From Saprospiraceae bacterium (GTDB lineage: Bacteria > Bacteroidota > Bacteroidia > Chitinophagales > Saprospiraceae): a stretch of 64,000 nucleotides of DNA. Position 1 is the first letter of the stretch. Each line of letters starts with the position of its first letter. The stretch is taken from contig BQJU01000028.1 of assembly GCA_021604865.1 (NCBI GenBank), positions 28,179 through 92,178 of the forward strand, given 5' to 3'. Both the position numbers and the translations under genes were made by a program. The notes under the pieces are model-generated. The model saw only the letters and a program-made list of their open reading frames with translations. It did no database searches and was not told the origin of the DNA. Shown one piece after another: positions 36,804 to 45,063 of this stretch.

Positions 36804-38147
36804 ATGTTTGATCATCCTGGAATATATTTATCACTTTGTTTAGCGGCCATCATTACATTTAGTGTATGGCAGGTTCCACATTTGTCTTATCCTGAAAAGA
36901 TTAATCCGAATGGTTATGTTTGTCCTCCGTGCGGCTGCTCAGCACATGGCAGGGTATTTAAATTACCAGGGCGTTGTGCCTCTTGCGATATGCCACTTAT
37001 TGGCCTGGATTATCCTTCTGTTGGAATAGTGGAATATATATTTATGAATGAAGGTTCTGTTTCTTTTTATCACCAAAAAGTCCTCTATCCGGCCTATTTT
37101 CTGGCTATCTTTATTGGTTTGTTAACCCTCTTCAAATTCTGGCGGGAACCCCAGGCCATTTTTTTCCTGATCTTTTTTCTAAGCCAGGTCCTTTTTGCCT
37201 TTAAAAACCAGTTGAGCGGCACTTCTTATTCCATGCGCTTGCCCTTGAAGTGGCTGTTCTTTCCGGCTACCTTCTTATTGGTGGCCAGTCCTGCCTTGTA
37301 TTTATACTTCCGTCAATATCAATACAAAAAATGGAAATTTGAATCTAGGGATTGGCTACATTTCCTCCCGGGGTTACTGATCATTATCCTCCACGCTGTT
37401 TTTTTCTTTGGTCCAGAGCCATGGCGGCACCTGGGGCGGTACAATGGTTATGATCATTACCCGGGATTGGCGGAGCAGGTGGTTTTTGTTATTTCGGGTA
37501 TCTATTACTGGTGGCTTTGTAAAATGATATTAAAAGAAAGAGATGACCTGGAACAAACCGGCAAAACCTGGCTGAGTCGGTTGCTTATCCTCCAACTATT
37601 TCTAGTTGGCCTATGGGCATTGATGTTGTGCATTAATTTTGCATTATACAGTTTAATGTCAACTAGCCTGGACTACCATCTGATTTGGTTGGTTGTAGCC
37701 GTTTTTTCCCTATGGGGAGCCTATTGTATGCTTTTTAAAAAAGAAATCGTTTTCCCGAATGGAAGTAAAAAAGAAAACCGGATTGCTTCAGCCGAATTGG
37801 GACAGCTTAAAACAAAATTGGAACGGTTGATGCAAGATGAAAAGCCGTATTTACATGCCGACCTAACTTTGCAAATGTTAGCCGATCAGCTAGGCATCAA
37901 GGAAAAGGAATTGTCAGAATTGCTCAATACCGGATTTTCAAGCAATTTTTACAATTATGTCAATCAATACCGTATCGATGCCGTCAAAACCTTATTGCTG
38001 GACCCCGAAAAACAACACCTCTCCAATTACGGCATTGCACAAGAAGCTGGTTTTTCCTCTAAATCTACCTTTTTCAACTTATTTAAGAAACATGTAGGTA
38101 TGACACCGGGAGCCTTTAAGAAGCTGAGGGATCACCGTGCTTCGTAA
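36804..38147 (+). CDS. Membrane AraC-family regulator with N-terminal metal-binding-like cysteine cluster (447 aa)
   Basis: A first helix (about 5-27) is followed by an extracytoplasmic segment with C40-x2-C43-x-C45, H48 and C58-x2-C61, ending CASCDMPLIGLDYP. This resembles the heavy-metal-binding domains found in Bacteroidota metal-resistance proteins (CPMHP...CPxCGMxL). Several helices follow (about 90-325), then a cytoplasmic AraC domain (about 345-445) with LQMLADQLGIKEKELSELLN and GIAQEAGFSSKSTFFNLFKK. I chose the ATG at 36804; a TTG at 36759 would add a non-hydrophobic stretch. It plausibly senses a metal or redox state outside the cell. Targets may include the divergent PfpI protein and the lipoprotein downstream. 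Confidence 0.82.
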   Translation: MFDHPGIYLSLCLAAIITFSVWQVPHLSYPEKINPNGYVCPPCGCSAHGRVFKLPGRCASCDMPLIGLDYPSVGIVEYIFMNEGSVSFYHQKVLYPAYFLAIFIGLLTLFKFWREPQAIFFLIFFLSQVLFAFKNQLSGTSYSMRLPLKWLFFPATFLLVASPALYLYFRQYQYKKWKFESRDWLHFLPGLLIIILHAVFFFGPEPWRHLGRYNGYDHYPGLAEQVVFVISGIYYWWLCKMILKERDDLEQTGKTWLSRLLILQLFLVGLWALMLCINFALYSLMSTSLDYHLIWLVVAVFSLWGAYCMLFKKEIVFPNGSKKENRIASAELGQLKTKLERLMQDEKPYLHADLTLQMLADQLGIKEKELSELLNTGFSSNFYNYVNQYRIDAVKTLLLDPEKQHLSNYGIAQEAGFSSKSTFFNLFKKHVGMTPGAFKKLRDHRAS

Positions 38148-38189
38148 TTATTGAAACAATAATCATTTTATAACCTTTTTTAACTAAGT

Positions 38190-38720
38190 ATGATGAAACA
38201 ATTTATTTATTACTCGTTTATTGGACTGCTCTCTGTGACTATGATGCTACAATCCTGTAAAAAGGATGATGATTCTGGCACTCCCAAAAATGAATTTACC
38301 CTGAATGGCGAATCTTTTGAATTGGGGAAAGGTTTTCTTGCCGAATATGGAGAAAACGGAAACGGCAGTTATGATTTTGATGTTACCCTGACTTCTTCTT
38401 CAATCACTTATAATGAAATTAGCCAGGAGTTTAATGGTCAAGGGGATGTGATTTATCTGGACTTAAACACTTCATCTGAATCGGGTTTGGTCGATGGGAC
38501 ATACAATTTTTCAAGCGATCGGGAAGCGTTCACGATGGTTTATGGAGAAATTGGCGTAGACGTAGATGCAATGACTGGCGCAGGCGACGTTTATGAAGTG
38601 ATAGGCGGAACCGTTACCATTGAAGTTGATGGAAATGAAACGTTGGTAGAATTTGATTTAACACTTTCAGACAATACCAAGGTAACAGGCCGGTTTAAAG
38701 GTGTATTACGCCCTGCTTAA
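38190..38720 (+). CDS. Predicted lipoprotein of unknown function (176 aa)
   Basis: The lipoprotein signal MKQFIYYSFIGLLSVTMMLQS is followed by C23 and KKDDD, the acidic sequence that in Bacteroidota favours surface export of lipoproteins. The mature part is beta-rich (FTLNGESFELGKGFLAEYGE; YDFDVTLTSSS; GGTVTIEVDGNETLVEFDL) and resembles small lipoproteins with a single beta-sandwich. Two ATG codons lie in tandem at the start, and either may be used. It begins 42 bases after the AraC regulator and is probably co-transcribed with it. No specific function is recognisable. Confidence 0.8.
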   Translation: MMKQFIYYSFIGLLSVTMMLQSCKKDDDSGTPKNEFTLNGESFELGKGFLAEYGENGNGSYDFDVTLTSSSITYNEISQEFNGQGDVIYLDLNTSSESGLVDGTYNFSSDREAFTMVYGEIGVDVDAMTGAGDVYEVIGGTVTIEVDGNETLVEFDLTLSDNTKVTGRFKGVLRPA

Positions 38721-38733
38721 CATTTATTTGGAG

Positions 38734-38761
38734 GTCGGCTTTGCTCCAAGGCAAAGCCGAC
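38734..38761. terminator. Bidirectional terminator-like hairpin
   Basis: Perfect 11-bp arms, GTCGGCTTTGC and GCAAAGCCGAC, around TCCAAG, in the 47-base gap between the convergent lipoprotein and PKD-protein genes. It is preceded by TTTGGAG, a motif shared with other hairpins here. Confidence 0.65.
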
Positions 38762-38767
38762 TCATCC

Positions 38768-41700
38768 CTATTCCCTAGCTCCCCGTACCACCTTCACCAC
38801 CACCTCCGTTTCTCCAAACATTCTCAGTACATATACACCAGCAGGCAAGGTTGTGGTAGGCAATAGGCCTTGTCCAATGAAGCTTCCTTCTCGAACCAGT
38901 TGTCCTTGTAGGGTATACAATTGGCAATTAAAATGTCCGTAGTTATATTCCAGTTTTAACTCATTTTCAAAAGGATTTGGGAACACCTGCCAGCCCCCTG
39001 AAATTAGCTCTTCCGTGGAAGTCGTCAGGAAAATGGTCTGACTGGAGGATACGCCGCAATAGGCATTTTGTGCATTGAGGCTGACTTCATAAGTTCCTGG
39101 CTGAGTATAGGTATAAGTAGGATTGGTCTGGTTACTGGTATTATCATCGCCAAAATTCCAGGAGAAGAAAGTCGCATCTACTGAAAGGTTGTTAAAAGTA
39201 ACGGTCAAACCATCTACGGTAAAGTTAAAATCTGGTTGGGGTACCGGCAATATTTCTATGGCTTCGGTCTGTGTCAATGTAGTAGGGCCCAAAGGACTGC
39301 TGAGTTCAAGCGTTACGTCATAAAGCCCTATTGTATTGTAGGTGACCATGACTGAGGCAGCAGTAGAAGTCGCCGGATCACCACCAGGAAAACTCCAGGT
39401 TTGACTATCAAAAGTCCCCGTCGAAGTATTTGTAAACAGGATAGCTCTGGGCACACAGCCTCCTTCCGGGGCAGCGGTAAAGGCTGCCTGCGGGGCCATG
39501 CCTATCTGGATTGTTTGTACTTGGGTACTCGTTCCACAGGCATTAGTGGCCAGCAGTGTAACTTCATACACACCAGGCATTGTATAAGTATGGCTCGGCG
39601 ATTCCTGGGTCGACTCCTGGCTATCACCAAACAGCCATTGATAGCTATCTGCATTTACTGAGTTATTGGTAAAATTGGCTTGCAGCGCATTCAAAGTGTA
39701 ACTAAAAGCGCCCGACGGTAAATCATTTACTTCAATGAAATCGGTCAGGATCAGAGAGTCTACTCCTTGAGCATTGGTCACTATGAGTGTGGCATCATAG
39801 GTGCCCGTATTATTGTAGGTAACTATTGGGTTTTCCATGCTGGAAAAGGCCGGGCTTCCTCCGGGGAATAACCATGTATAACCAGTAGGAACACCTGTGC
39901 TTTGGCTGGTGAATTGTACTTCCAGAGGTAGGCAACCTGCCGTCGGATTCGCCGTAAATGCCGCTGTAGGTGCCGACATTTCTTCCAGGACGATGGGAAT
40001 ATCTATGGTTTCCGTTCCACAGGCATTGGTAGCACTTAAACTCACCATATAAGTGCCTGGTCCATCATAGGTATGTAGGGGATTTACCTCGGTAGTTTGC
40101 TGGCTGTCGCCAAAATCCCATAGATAGGTAGTCGCGTTTTGGGAGTTGTTGGTGAATTGCACCTCGTTGCCATTAATTACAAAAGAAAAATCCGGTTCCG
40201 GCTGGGGAATTACTTCCAGTAATATAGGTTGGGAGATCAGCGTATCCATGCTACAATTAGAAAGGATAAAGAGGCGATATCGATTATTGTGAAAGTTTTC
40301 TGGTATTGGATTGATGATTAAACTAGGACTCTGGGTACCCGAGTAGGGTGGTGCCGACACCAGAGCAGCAAAACCAGAACCGGTATCAATTTGCCATTGA
40401 AAATTCAGGTATAAACCTTGCATTTCTATAGCAATACCCAGCGAATCATCGGTGCAGGCTGTAATGGCCGTGGGTTGGTCTAGAATTGCCGGTTGCAATG
40501 CAGATTGGCGGCCGGACAATAGGCTATCCAAAATCTCAAAACCACCAGCTGCTCCATTTTGGGCATTGTTGGTGCCATCGGGGCAACCGCTATCTGAAGA
40601 GTTGATACTCATTCCAGCGGTACCAGGGAGGAAGGTGATTATTGGCACAAGGAGTGGCAGATTACTCAAAATCCGGCCACCGCCACCACCACCGCCCGGC
40701 CCAATACAGCGATTAGCATTGCCATTGTTTATAAACCCTCCATTACCCCCATTTGCTTCCAGGTGTAGGCCAAGAGCCGTTTCTGCCAATAAAACAACGG
40801 TGCCTGCACCACCGCCACCACCGGCACCATCACCGGCCGTATCATTGCCATCGATGCCATTAGCCTTTACCATATACCCATTACCCAAATACTCTTTAGC
40901 AATAATGATGGCGATTCCACCTCCTCGGCCACCAGCAGTACTAACATTGTTGTTTTCGTGCCCTGCTCCACCGCCACCGCCCATGAAAAAGCGTTCATCA
41001 AGATCGGATAATGCCTTGCCACCCAAACCAGGATAAAGACCATCACATCCAAAGAAGGTAGGCTCCCTGTTTTCTCCACCCTGGCCGCCCATACCTATCT
41101 GGCTACCGCCACCGCCACCGGAGTTGTGGTCATTGCCACCGCCACCACCATTTGCCTGTGCACCTCGTCCGGTCGACTGATGGATCGGTACAATGCCAAT
41201 GCCTTCCCCTTTATGTGCTCCCCGCCAGTCGGTTGGGCTATAACCATAATTGTTGGCATTGGTTGTAAAAGCGCAATTGTTTTCCGGTATGACGTCCGCA
41301 CTTCCTCCACGGAATCCCAGACCACTCACATCAATATTGCTATCGAGAATCAGCATGTTATTCACTTCCAGGATGAGTACGCCACCGGTTTGCCCGTTCC
41401 AGGGCTGCGCAGTAAGAAGCGCATCAACAAAGGCATCTTCATAGGTGGGAATCGAGATCAATTGAAGCTTCCCGGCCGGATCGTAAGGATGTATCAGTTG
41501 ATTCCCCAAGGTTACCACATTCCCGGCAATTGACACTATTTCGTTTCTTTCATACCAGCCCGCTCCTTTTGGGTCGAGCACACGACCAAACTCGGCATTG
41601 TTGACTGTACTCAATGTAGCACCTTGCATCTGCATCAGCAATACTGGCATACCTTCCTGGAAGACACTTGCATCATCTAGTGTCAGGGTATTGGTACAAC

Positions 41701-41812
41701 TATCCAGTTCGCTGACCGCTGCATATTCATTGATGATTCCGGAAATGACTTCTTGTGCTGAGAGTAGAAATGGGCAAAACAATAGCGTAAGCAAATAGAG
41801 GCAAATTCTCAT
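38768..41812 (-). CDS. Large secreted glycine-rich, multi-PKD protein with T9SS sorting domain (1014 aa)
   Basis: A signal peptide (MRICLYLLTLLFCPFLLSAQ) is followed by an N-terminal domain of about 170 residues. A glycine-rich middle comes next (about 175-400, with runs such as GGGGGNDHNSGGGGGSQ). Five PKD-type domains lie at about 540-930, each with a YLWDFGD, YTWLFPGG or FSWNFGD strand and a PGTYxVxL end. The C-terminal sorting domain begins VFPNPFENELKLEY and ends VVVKVVRGARE. PKD domains usually act as spacers or glycan-binding modules in surface proteins. The signal and sorting domain together indicate T9SS export. No catalytic motif is visible. Confidence 0.88.
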   Translation of the reverse strand: MRICLYLLTLLFCPFLLSAQEVISGIINEYAAVSELDSCTNTLTLDDASVFQEGMPVLLMQMQGATLSTVNNAEFGRVLDPKGAGWYERNEIVSIAGNVVTLGNQLIHPYDPAGKLQLISIPTYEDAFVDALLTAQPWNGQTGGVLILEVNNMLILDSNIDVSGLGFRGGSADVIPENNCAFTTNANNYGYSPTDWRGAHKGEGIGIVPIHQSTGRGAQANGGGGGNDHNSGGGGGSQIGMGGQGGENREPTFFGCDGLYPGLGGKALSDLDERFFMGGGGGAGHENNNVSTAGGRGGGIAIIIAKEYLGNGYMVKANGIDGNDTAGDGAGGGGGAGTVVLLAETALGLHLEANGGNGGFINNGNANRCIGPGGGGGGGRILSNLPLLVPIITFLPGTAGMSINSSDSGCPDGTNNAQNGAAGGFEILDSLLSGRQSALQPAILDQPTAITACTDDSLGIAIEMQGLYLNFQWQIDTGSGFAALVSAPPYSGTQSPSLIINPIPENFHNNRYRLFILSNCSMDTLISQPILLEVIPQPEPDFSFVINGNEVQFTNNSQNATTYLWDFGDSQQTTEVNPLHTYDGPGTYMVSLSATNACGTETIDIPIVLEEMSAPTAAFTANPTAGCLPLEVQFTSQSTGVPTGYTWLFPGGSPAFSSMENPIVTYNNTGTYDATLIVTNAQGVDSLILTDFIEVNDLPSGAFSYTLNALQANFTNNSVNADSYQWLFGDSQESTQESPSHTYTMPGVYEVTLLATNACGTSTQVQTIQIGMAPQAAFTAAPEGGCVPRAILFTNTSTGTFDSQTWSFPGGDPATSTAASVMVTYNTIGLYDVTLELSSPLGPTTLTQTEAIEILPVPQPDFNFTVDGLTVTFNNLSVDATFFSWNFGDDNTSNQTNPTYTYTQPGTYEVSLNAQNAYCGVSSSQTIFLTTSTEELISGGWQVFPNPFENELKLEYNYGHFNCQLYTLQGQLVREGSFIGQGLLPTTTLPAGVYVLRMFGETEVVVKVVRGARE

Positions 41813-41903
41813 AGGGATGTTTTTGGAATAATAGATGACAGGTCAAATTTACGAAAATTAGAAGAGCGGGAGAAGAGGAGAAATCCGAGATATTTGGGTT
41901 CTA

Positions 41904-41946
41904 TGAAAAATCCCGTGATTTGACGCCAATCGAAACCACGGGATTT
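41904..41946 (-). terminator. Intrinsic terminator of the downstream T9SS gene
   Basis: Arms AAATCCCGTG (41908-41917) and CACGGGATTT (41937-41946). Read on the minus strand, the stem is followed directly by TTTT. It lies beyond the 3' end of the gene at 42061. Confidence 0.7.
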
Positions 41947-41967
41947 GTCAGAGAACGGATCTTTGTT

Positions 41968-42047
41968 AGAGTTGTTTCGTAGGGGAAGGGTGATGGGTAG
42001 CCATCCGTTTTAACTCTGTCATGGCCCCTGCGAAACAACTCTATTAA
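41968..42047. repeat. Dispersed palindromic intergenic repeat, family A, inverted copy
   Basis: About 80 bp. Arms AGAGTTGTTTCGTAGGGG and CCCCTGCGAAACAACTCT match at 17 of 18 positions. The interior GGGTAGCCATCCGTTTTAAC is the reverse complement of the interior of copy 1. It lies 14 bases after the stop codon of the gene at 42061. Confidence 0.85.
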
Positions 42048-42060
42048 GATTAAAGTAACG

Positions 42061-44625
42061 CTACTGTTTCACGAATCGAATCGTTTCCTTTTGATTGCCT
42101 TGGGTCCATACCAGCAGATAATTATTAGCAGGCAATTGTTGTAGTGGAATTTCATAGGTGTCTCTGTCTCGCGGTATCTGGTAAGTGGCCATAAGCTGAC
42201 CTGTCAGGTTAAATATTTGAATCAAACCAACTTCTCTGGTTTCCGTATTCCAGGAGACGCTTATCTGTTCATTTGCCGGGTTGGGATAAACCTGGATTGA
42301 AATGCCAGGTTGTTTGTCTGCAAAGTCGACATTTATCACCTTGTGGTATTGTGCCCTTCCATCAAAATCAACTTGACGCAAGCGGTAGTAATTGGCACCC
42401 CGTACCGGAGTCTCATCGATAAAGGAATAATTTTGCCGTTCATGGGTGGTACCAGCCCCTTTTATGGTACCAATTTCTTTAAATCGAAGGCCATCCTCCG
42501 AGCGTTCTACGGCCATGAAGTCATTGTTAAGCTCCGAAGCTGTTGCCCATTCTAGCGCTATGGTCTGATGCACTCGTTTGCCTGTGAAGGAGATCAATTC
42601 GATAGGCAGTGGGGTGGCACTGGAGTAAACCAGAGAAAGTTGATTGATATTATAGATCGGGGATGGCATCCAATTCATTGCACCTCCCGGTAAATTAACC
42701 GTGGCAAATGAACCTACCAAGGAGGTCCAGGTTATGGCATTATAAGCATCCCCTAGGTCTATGGTCCCACCTATTTGTACCACATTCAGTGTACCATCCA
42801 GATTAGCCTCGCCACTCACTACAAGCACATCATTATCACCCGATGTTCCGGTCAGTTCGATTTCTACGGTCCCTGCAGCCTCATTGGTGAAATCCCCATT
42901 TATGGTGAGTGTGCCAATGGAGTTACCGGGTGCAACAGTGCCATTATTTACAAGCGCTGCCGTTCCTCCGGTAGGGATGGTCAGGGTACCTTCGCCCATC
43001 AGCGTACCATTATTGACAAAGGTGCCATCCGAAGCACTTAAATCTGCGGTTGCAAAAGACATCGTTGCACCAGCATTGATGTCGTAATTGATGGTACTAC
43101 TAGCCGTAATAGTACCACCACCTAGATAGGCTCCGTTACCAGTGAAGTTGATAACCCCGGTACCATTGCCAGTGACGACTAATGTGCCTGCGGTATGGGA
43201 AAAATCACCTGCCACATTTAGGGTGCCCAGGTCATTAGCATTACCGCCTGAACTCATATCCAACATGCCGCCGCTTAATGAAAAGTCGCCCGAAACAGTT
43301 ATCGTCCGATTTGTATTATTTCCAAGCCTGAAATTTCCTCCACCTTGGTTGAAATTTCCTCCAATCGTCAATAAAGTTTGATTCAGCTGTATCTGATTGG
43401 CACCTCCACCTGTACTGATAATGTCAAAATCACCGGCAATGACCATGTTATTATACGGAAAGTTTAAATTCGAGGTCATGTCGGGGCAATTCCAGATTAC
43501 GTTTCCAAACGTCTGGTTCGTATTTCCGGGTCTGTTTCCGATGATGCCGGTAATATTACAGGTGGAAGCTGCATCCCAGGTTGCAATGGGTAAATTGTTT
43601 CCATTCCTATCGTGAATGTAGGTGCCATCGGAGCCAAAAGACAAGGTTCCTGTTGTTGTCAATACCCCGGCATTGCGAAGAATGCCATTAACTGTAAGAT
43701 CAGTACCGGTACCATCTTCAATGGTGAGTGTCTGGCCACTATTTACATTCACTTGCCCGCCCGAATTTATGATAACTTCATCGATAGCTGCATCAGCCGT
43801 GACCGTGACCATGTGGCTATTTTGAATAGTAATGGTATGGTCGTGAATAGTAGGTGGATTCGTGGCATCATTCCAGGTCATCTCATCCGGGGAGCTTTCC
43901 CAGGTGGTGGCCATATTCCAATCTCCGGAAGCTTTTGACCGAAAAAAGGAAGGACTGTACACAAACCCACTCACCACGACGGATCGAAGGATTAAATCGC
44001 CAGTTCCATCGGTTCCGCCATTAAAACCATAGATTCGAAAGATCACGGCATCGGAGGTGCTAATTTCAGTAAAACCATTCCAGTTCCGGTTCCCTCCGGT
44101 ATTGGTACAGTTTGTATTTGCCCCTGGCGTACGGTTGCTACTTTCCGTAAAGGTTGCCCCGTCAGTACTGTAAGCATAACGAACTATAGTAGGCCCATCC
44201 GCAGTAATTCCAGCAGGATTACTCCGGCGAAGCATTGCTGTGAAGCCAGTAATGTTGAAAAAGTATCCGACATCTGGCGTAATGGTAAATTCAATATAGT
44301 CTCCATTGGTATTAGACAAAGCAATATCCACACCCGTGGTAGGCCATTCATCTGCGGCAAAACCATCGTTTAGGCCTATACAATTCGCAGTTGCGCCCAA
44401 TCCTGTACCACGGCTCAATGCGGTAGCCGTCATATTGGTTGAAATAGAGCTATAACTCCCATCGCTAGCATCGGTGTAGGTATAAATTTGCCCCCAACCG
44501 CTAAAACTTCCTAGTAGACCAGCAATAAAAAATACGATTTTAAAGGGATTGTGACCACACTTTGACCACGGTGTCGATAAATCTGTGCATAGGTGTTCTT
44601 TCAAAGTAAAAAGTCTCTTTTTCAT
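42061..44625 (-). CDS. Secreted autotransporter-like beta-helix protein with T9SS sorting domain (854 aa)
   Basis: I start at the ATG at 44625 (MKKRLFTLKEHLCTDLS); the hydrophobic segment PFKIVFFIAGLLGSFSGWGQ about 30 residues later is the signal peptide. An N-terminal beta domain (about 45-215) precedes a long stretch of short repeated strands typical of a right-handed beta-helix (VNGILRNAGVLTTTGTLSF, FVNNGTLMGEGTLTIPTGG), and then GDNDVLVVSGEANLDGTLNV, as in autotransporter-associated repeats. The last about 180 residues are a fibronectin-like segment (LPIELISFTGKRVHQTIALEW) plus sorting domain (VYPNPANEQISVSW to RFVKQ). The neighbouring gene at 45064 shares this module and leader. Likely a surface adhesin; the ligand is unknown. 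Confidence 0.85.
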   Translation of the reverse strand: MKKRLFTLKEHLCTDLSTPWSKCGHNPFKIVFFIAGLLGSFSGWGQIYTYTDASDGSYSSISTNMTATALSRGTGLGATANCIGLNDGFAADEWPTTGVDIALSNTNGDYIEFTITPDVGYFFNITGFTAMLRRSNPAGITADGPTIVRYAYSTDGATFTESSNRTPGANTNCTNTGGNRNWNGFTEISTSDAVIFRIYGFNGGTDGTGDLILRSVVVSGFVYSPSFFRSKASGDWNMATTWESSPDEMTWNDATNPPTIHDHTITIQNSHMVTVTADAAIDEVIINSGGQVNVNSGQTLTIEDGTGTDLTVNGILRNAGVLTTTGTLSFGSDGTYIHDRNGNNLPIATWDAASTCNITGIIGNRPGNTNQTFGNVIWNCPDMTSNLNFPYNNMVIAGDFDIISTGGGANQIQLNQTLLTIGGNFNQGGGNFRLGNNTNRTITVSGDFSLSGGMLDMSSGGNANDLGTLNVAGDFSHTAGTLVVTGNGTGVINFTGNGAYLGGGTITASSTINYDINAGATMSFATADLSASDGTFVNNGTLMGEGTLTIPTGGTAALVNNGTVAPGNSIGTLTINGDFTNEAAGTVEIELTGTSGDNDVLVVSGEANLDGTLNVVQIGGTIDLGDAYNAITWTSLVGSFATVNLPGGAMNWMPSPIYNINQLSLVYSSATPLPIELISFTGKRVHQTIALEWATASELNNDFMAVERSEDGLRFKEIGTIKGAGTTHERQNYSFIDETPVRGANYYRLRQVDFDGRAQYHKVINVDFADKQPGISIQVYPNPANEQISVSWNTETREVGLIQIFNLTGQLMATYQIPRDRDTYEIPLQQLPANNYLLVWTQGNQKETIRFVKQ

Positions 44626-44715
44626 AGGAAAATTTAATTTTAAGTAGCCTGTATCTTGCCGAACCAGGGCGAACAAAACACGGTTGCTAAAATCGGTTAA
44701 ACAATTTTGGAATTT
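44626..44715 (-). promoter_or_regulatory. Conserved leader/promoter region shared with the 47529 gene
   Basis: Read on the minus strand, blocks TGTTTAA, TAGCAAC, GTGTTTTGT and GCTACTTAAAAT, then AATTTTCC just before the ATG, occur in the same order and at nearly the same spacing upstream of the gene starting at 47529. GTGTTTTG is a plausible, imperfect -7 box. Confidence 0.6.
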
Positions 44716-45000
44716 ATACTCAATGCCATACCTGGATGTAATCCAAGAATGTGCATATAGCTCACTTTTGACTCCTATGGTGGGTATAGATGTTTTTACG
44801 ACACTTCGGAATTGTGCCAATCCATTTCTTCTACTAAGAACTTATTTGTATGTACCTAAATAGCAAGTGAAGGTATATGTTTTTTTTGATTATAGATGGA
44901 AAGTCTTCTGAAAAAAGACAATCAATACTCCCAGACTTGTCAGCTGGAAATCAAAAACTTAGAAGCTTATGTGTTGGATGGAGAAATAGATAGGTAAAAA
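44716..45000. other. Intergenic stretch without recognised features
   Basis: Lies between the conserved leader of one T9SS gene and the terminator of the next. No gene, repeat or hairpin of note was seen. A reading frame on the minus strand extends part of the way in from the downstream gene but lacks a signal peptide. Confidence 0.5.
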
Positions 45001-45039
45001 GTAGGTTACCCACCAGGACCATAACGCTCCTGGTGGGTA
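45001..45039 (-). terminator. Intrinsic terminator of the glycine-rich T9SS gene
   Basis: Perfect 12-bp arms TACCCACCAGGA (45007-45018) and TCCTGGTGGGTA (45028-45039) with a 9-base loop. On the minus strand a TTTTT follows after a short spacer. It lies 25 bases past the stop codon. Confidence 0.7.
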
Positions 45040-45063
45040 GAAAAGAAAGTAAGAAATACTAAA

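Noticed and set aside
40452..41036. Plus-strand proline-rich frame
   Set aside because: Antisense shadow of the glycine-rich part of the PKD protein; no independent coding evidence.
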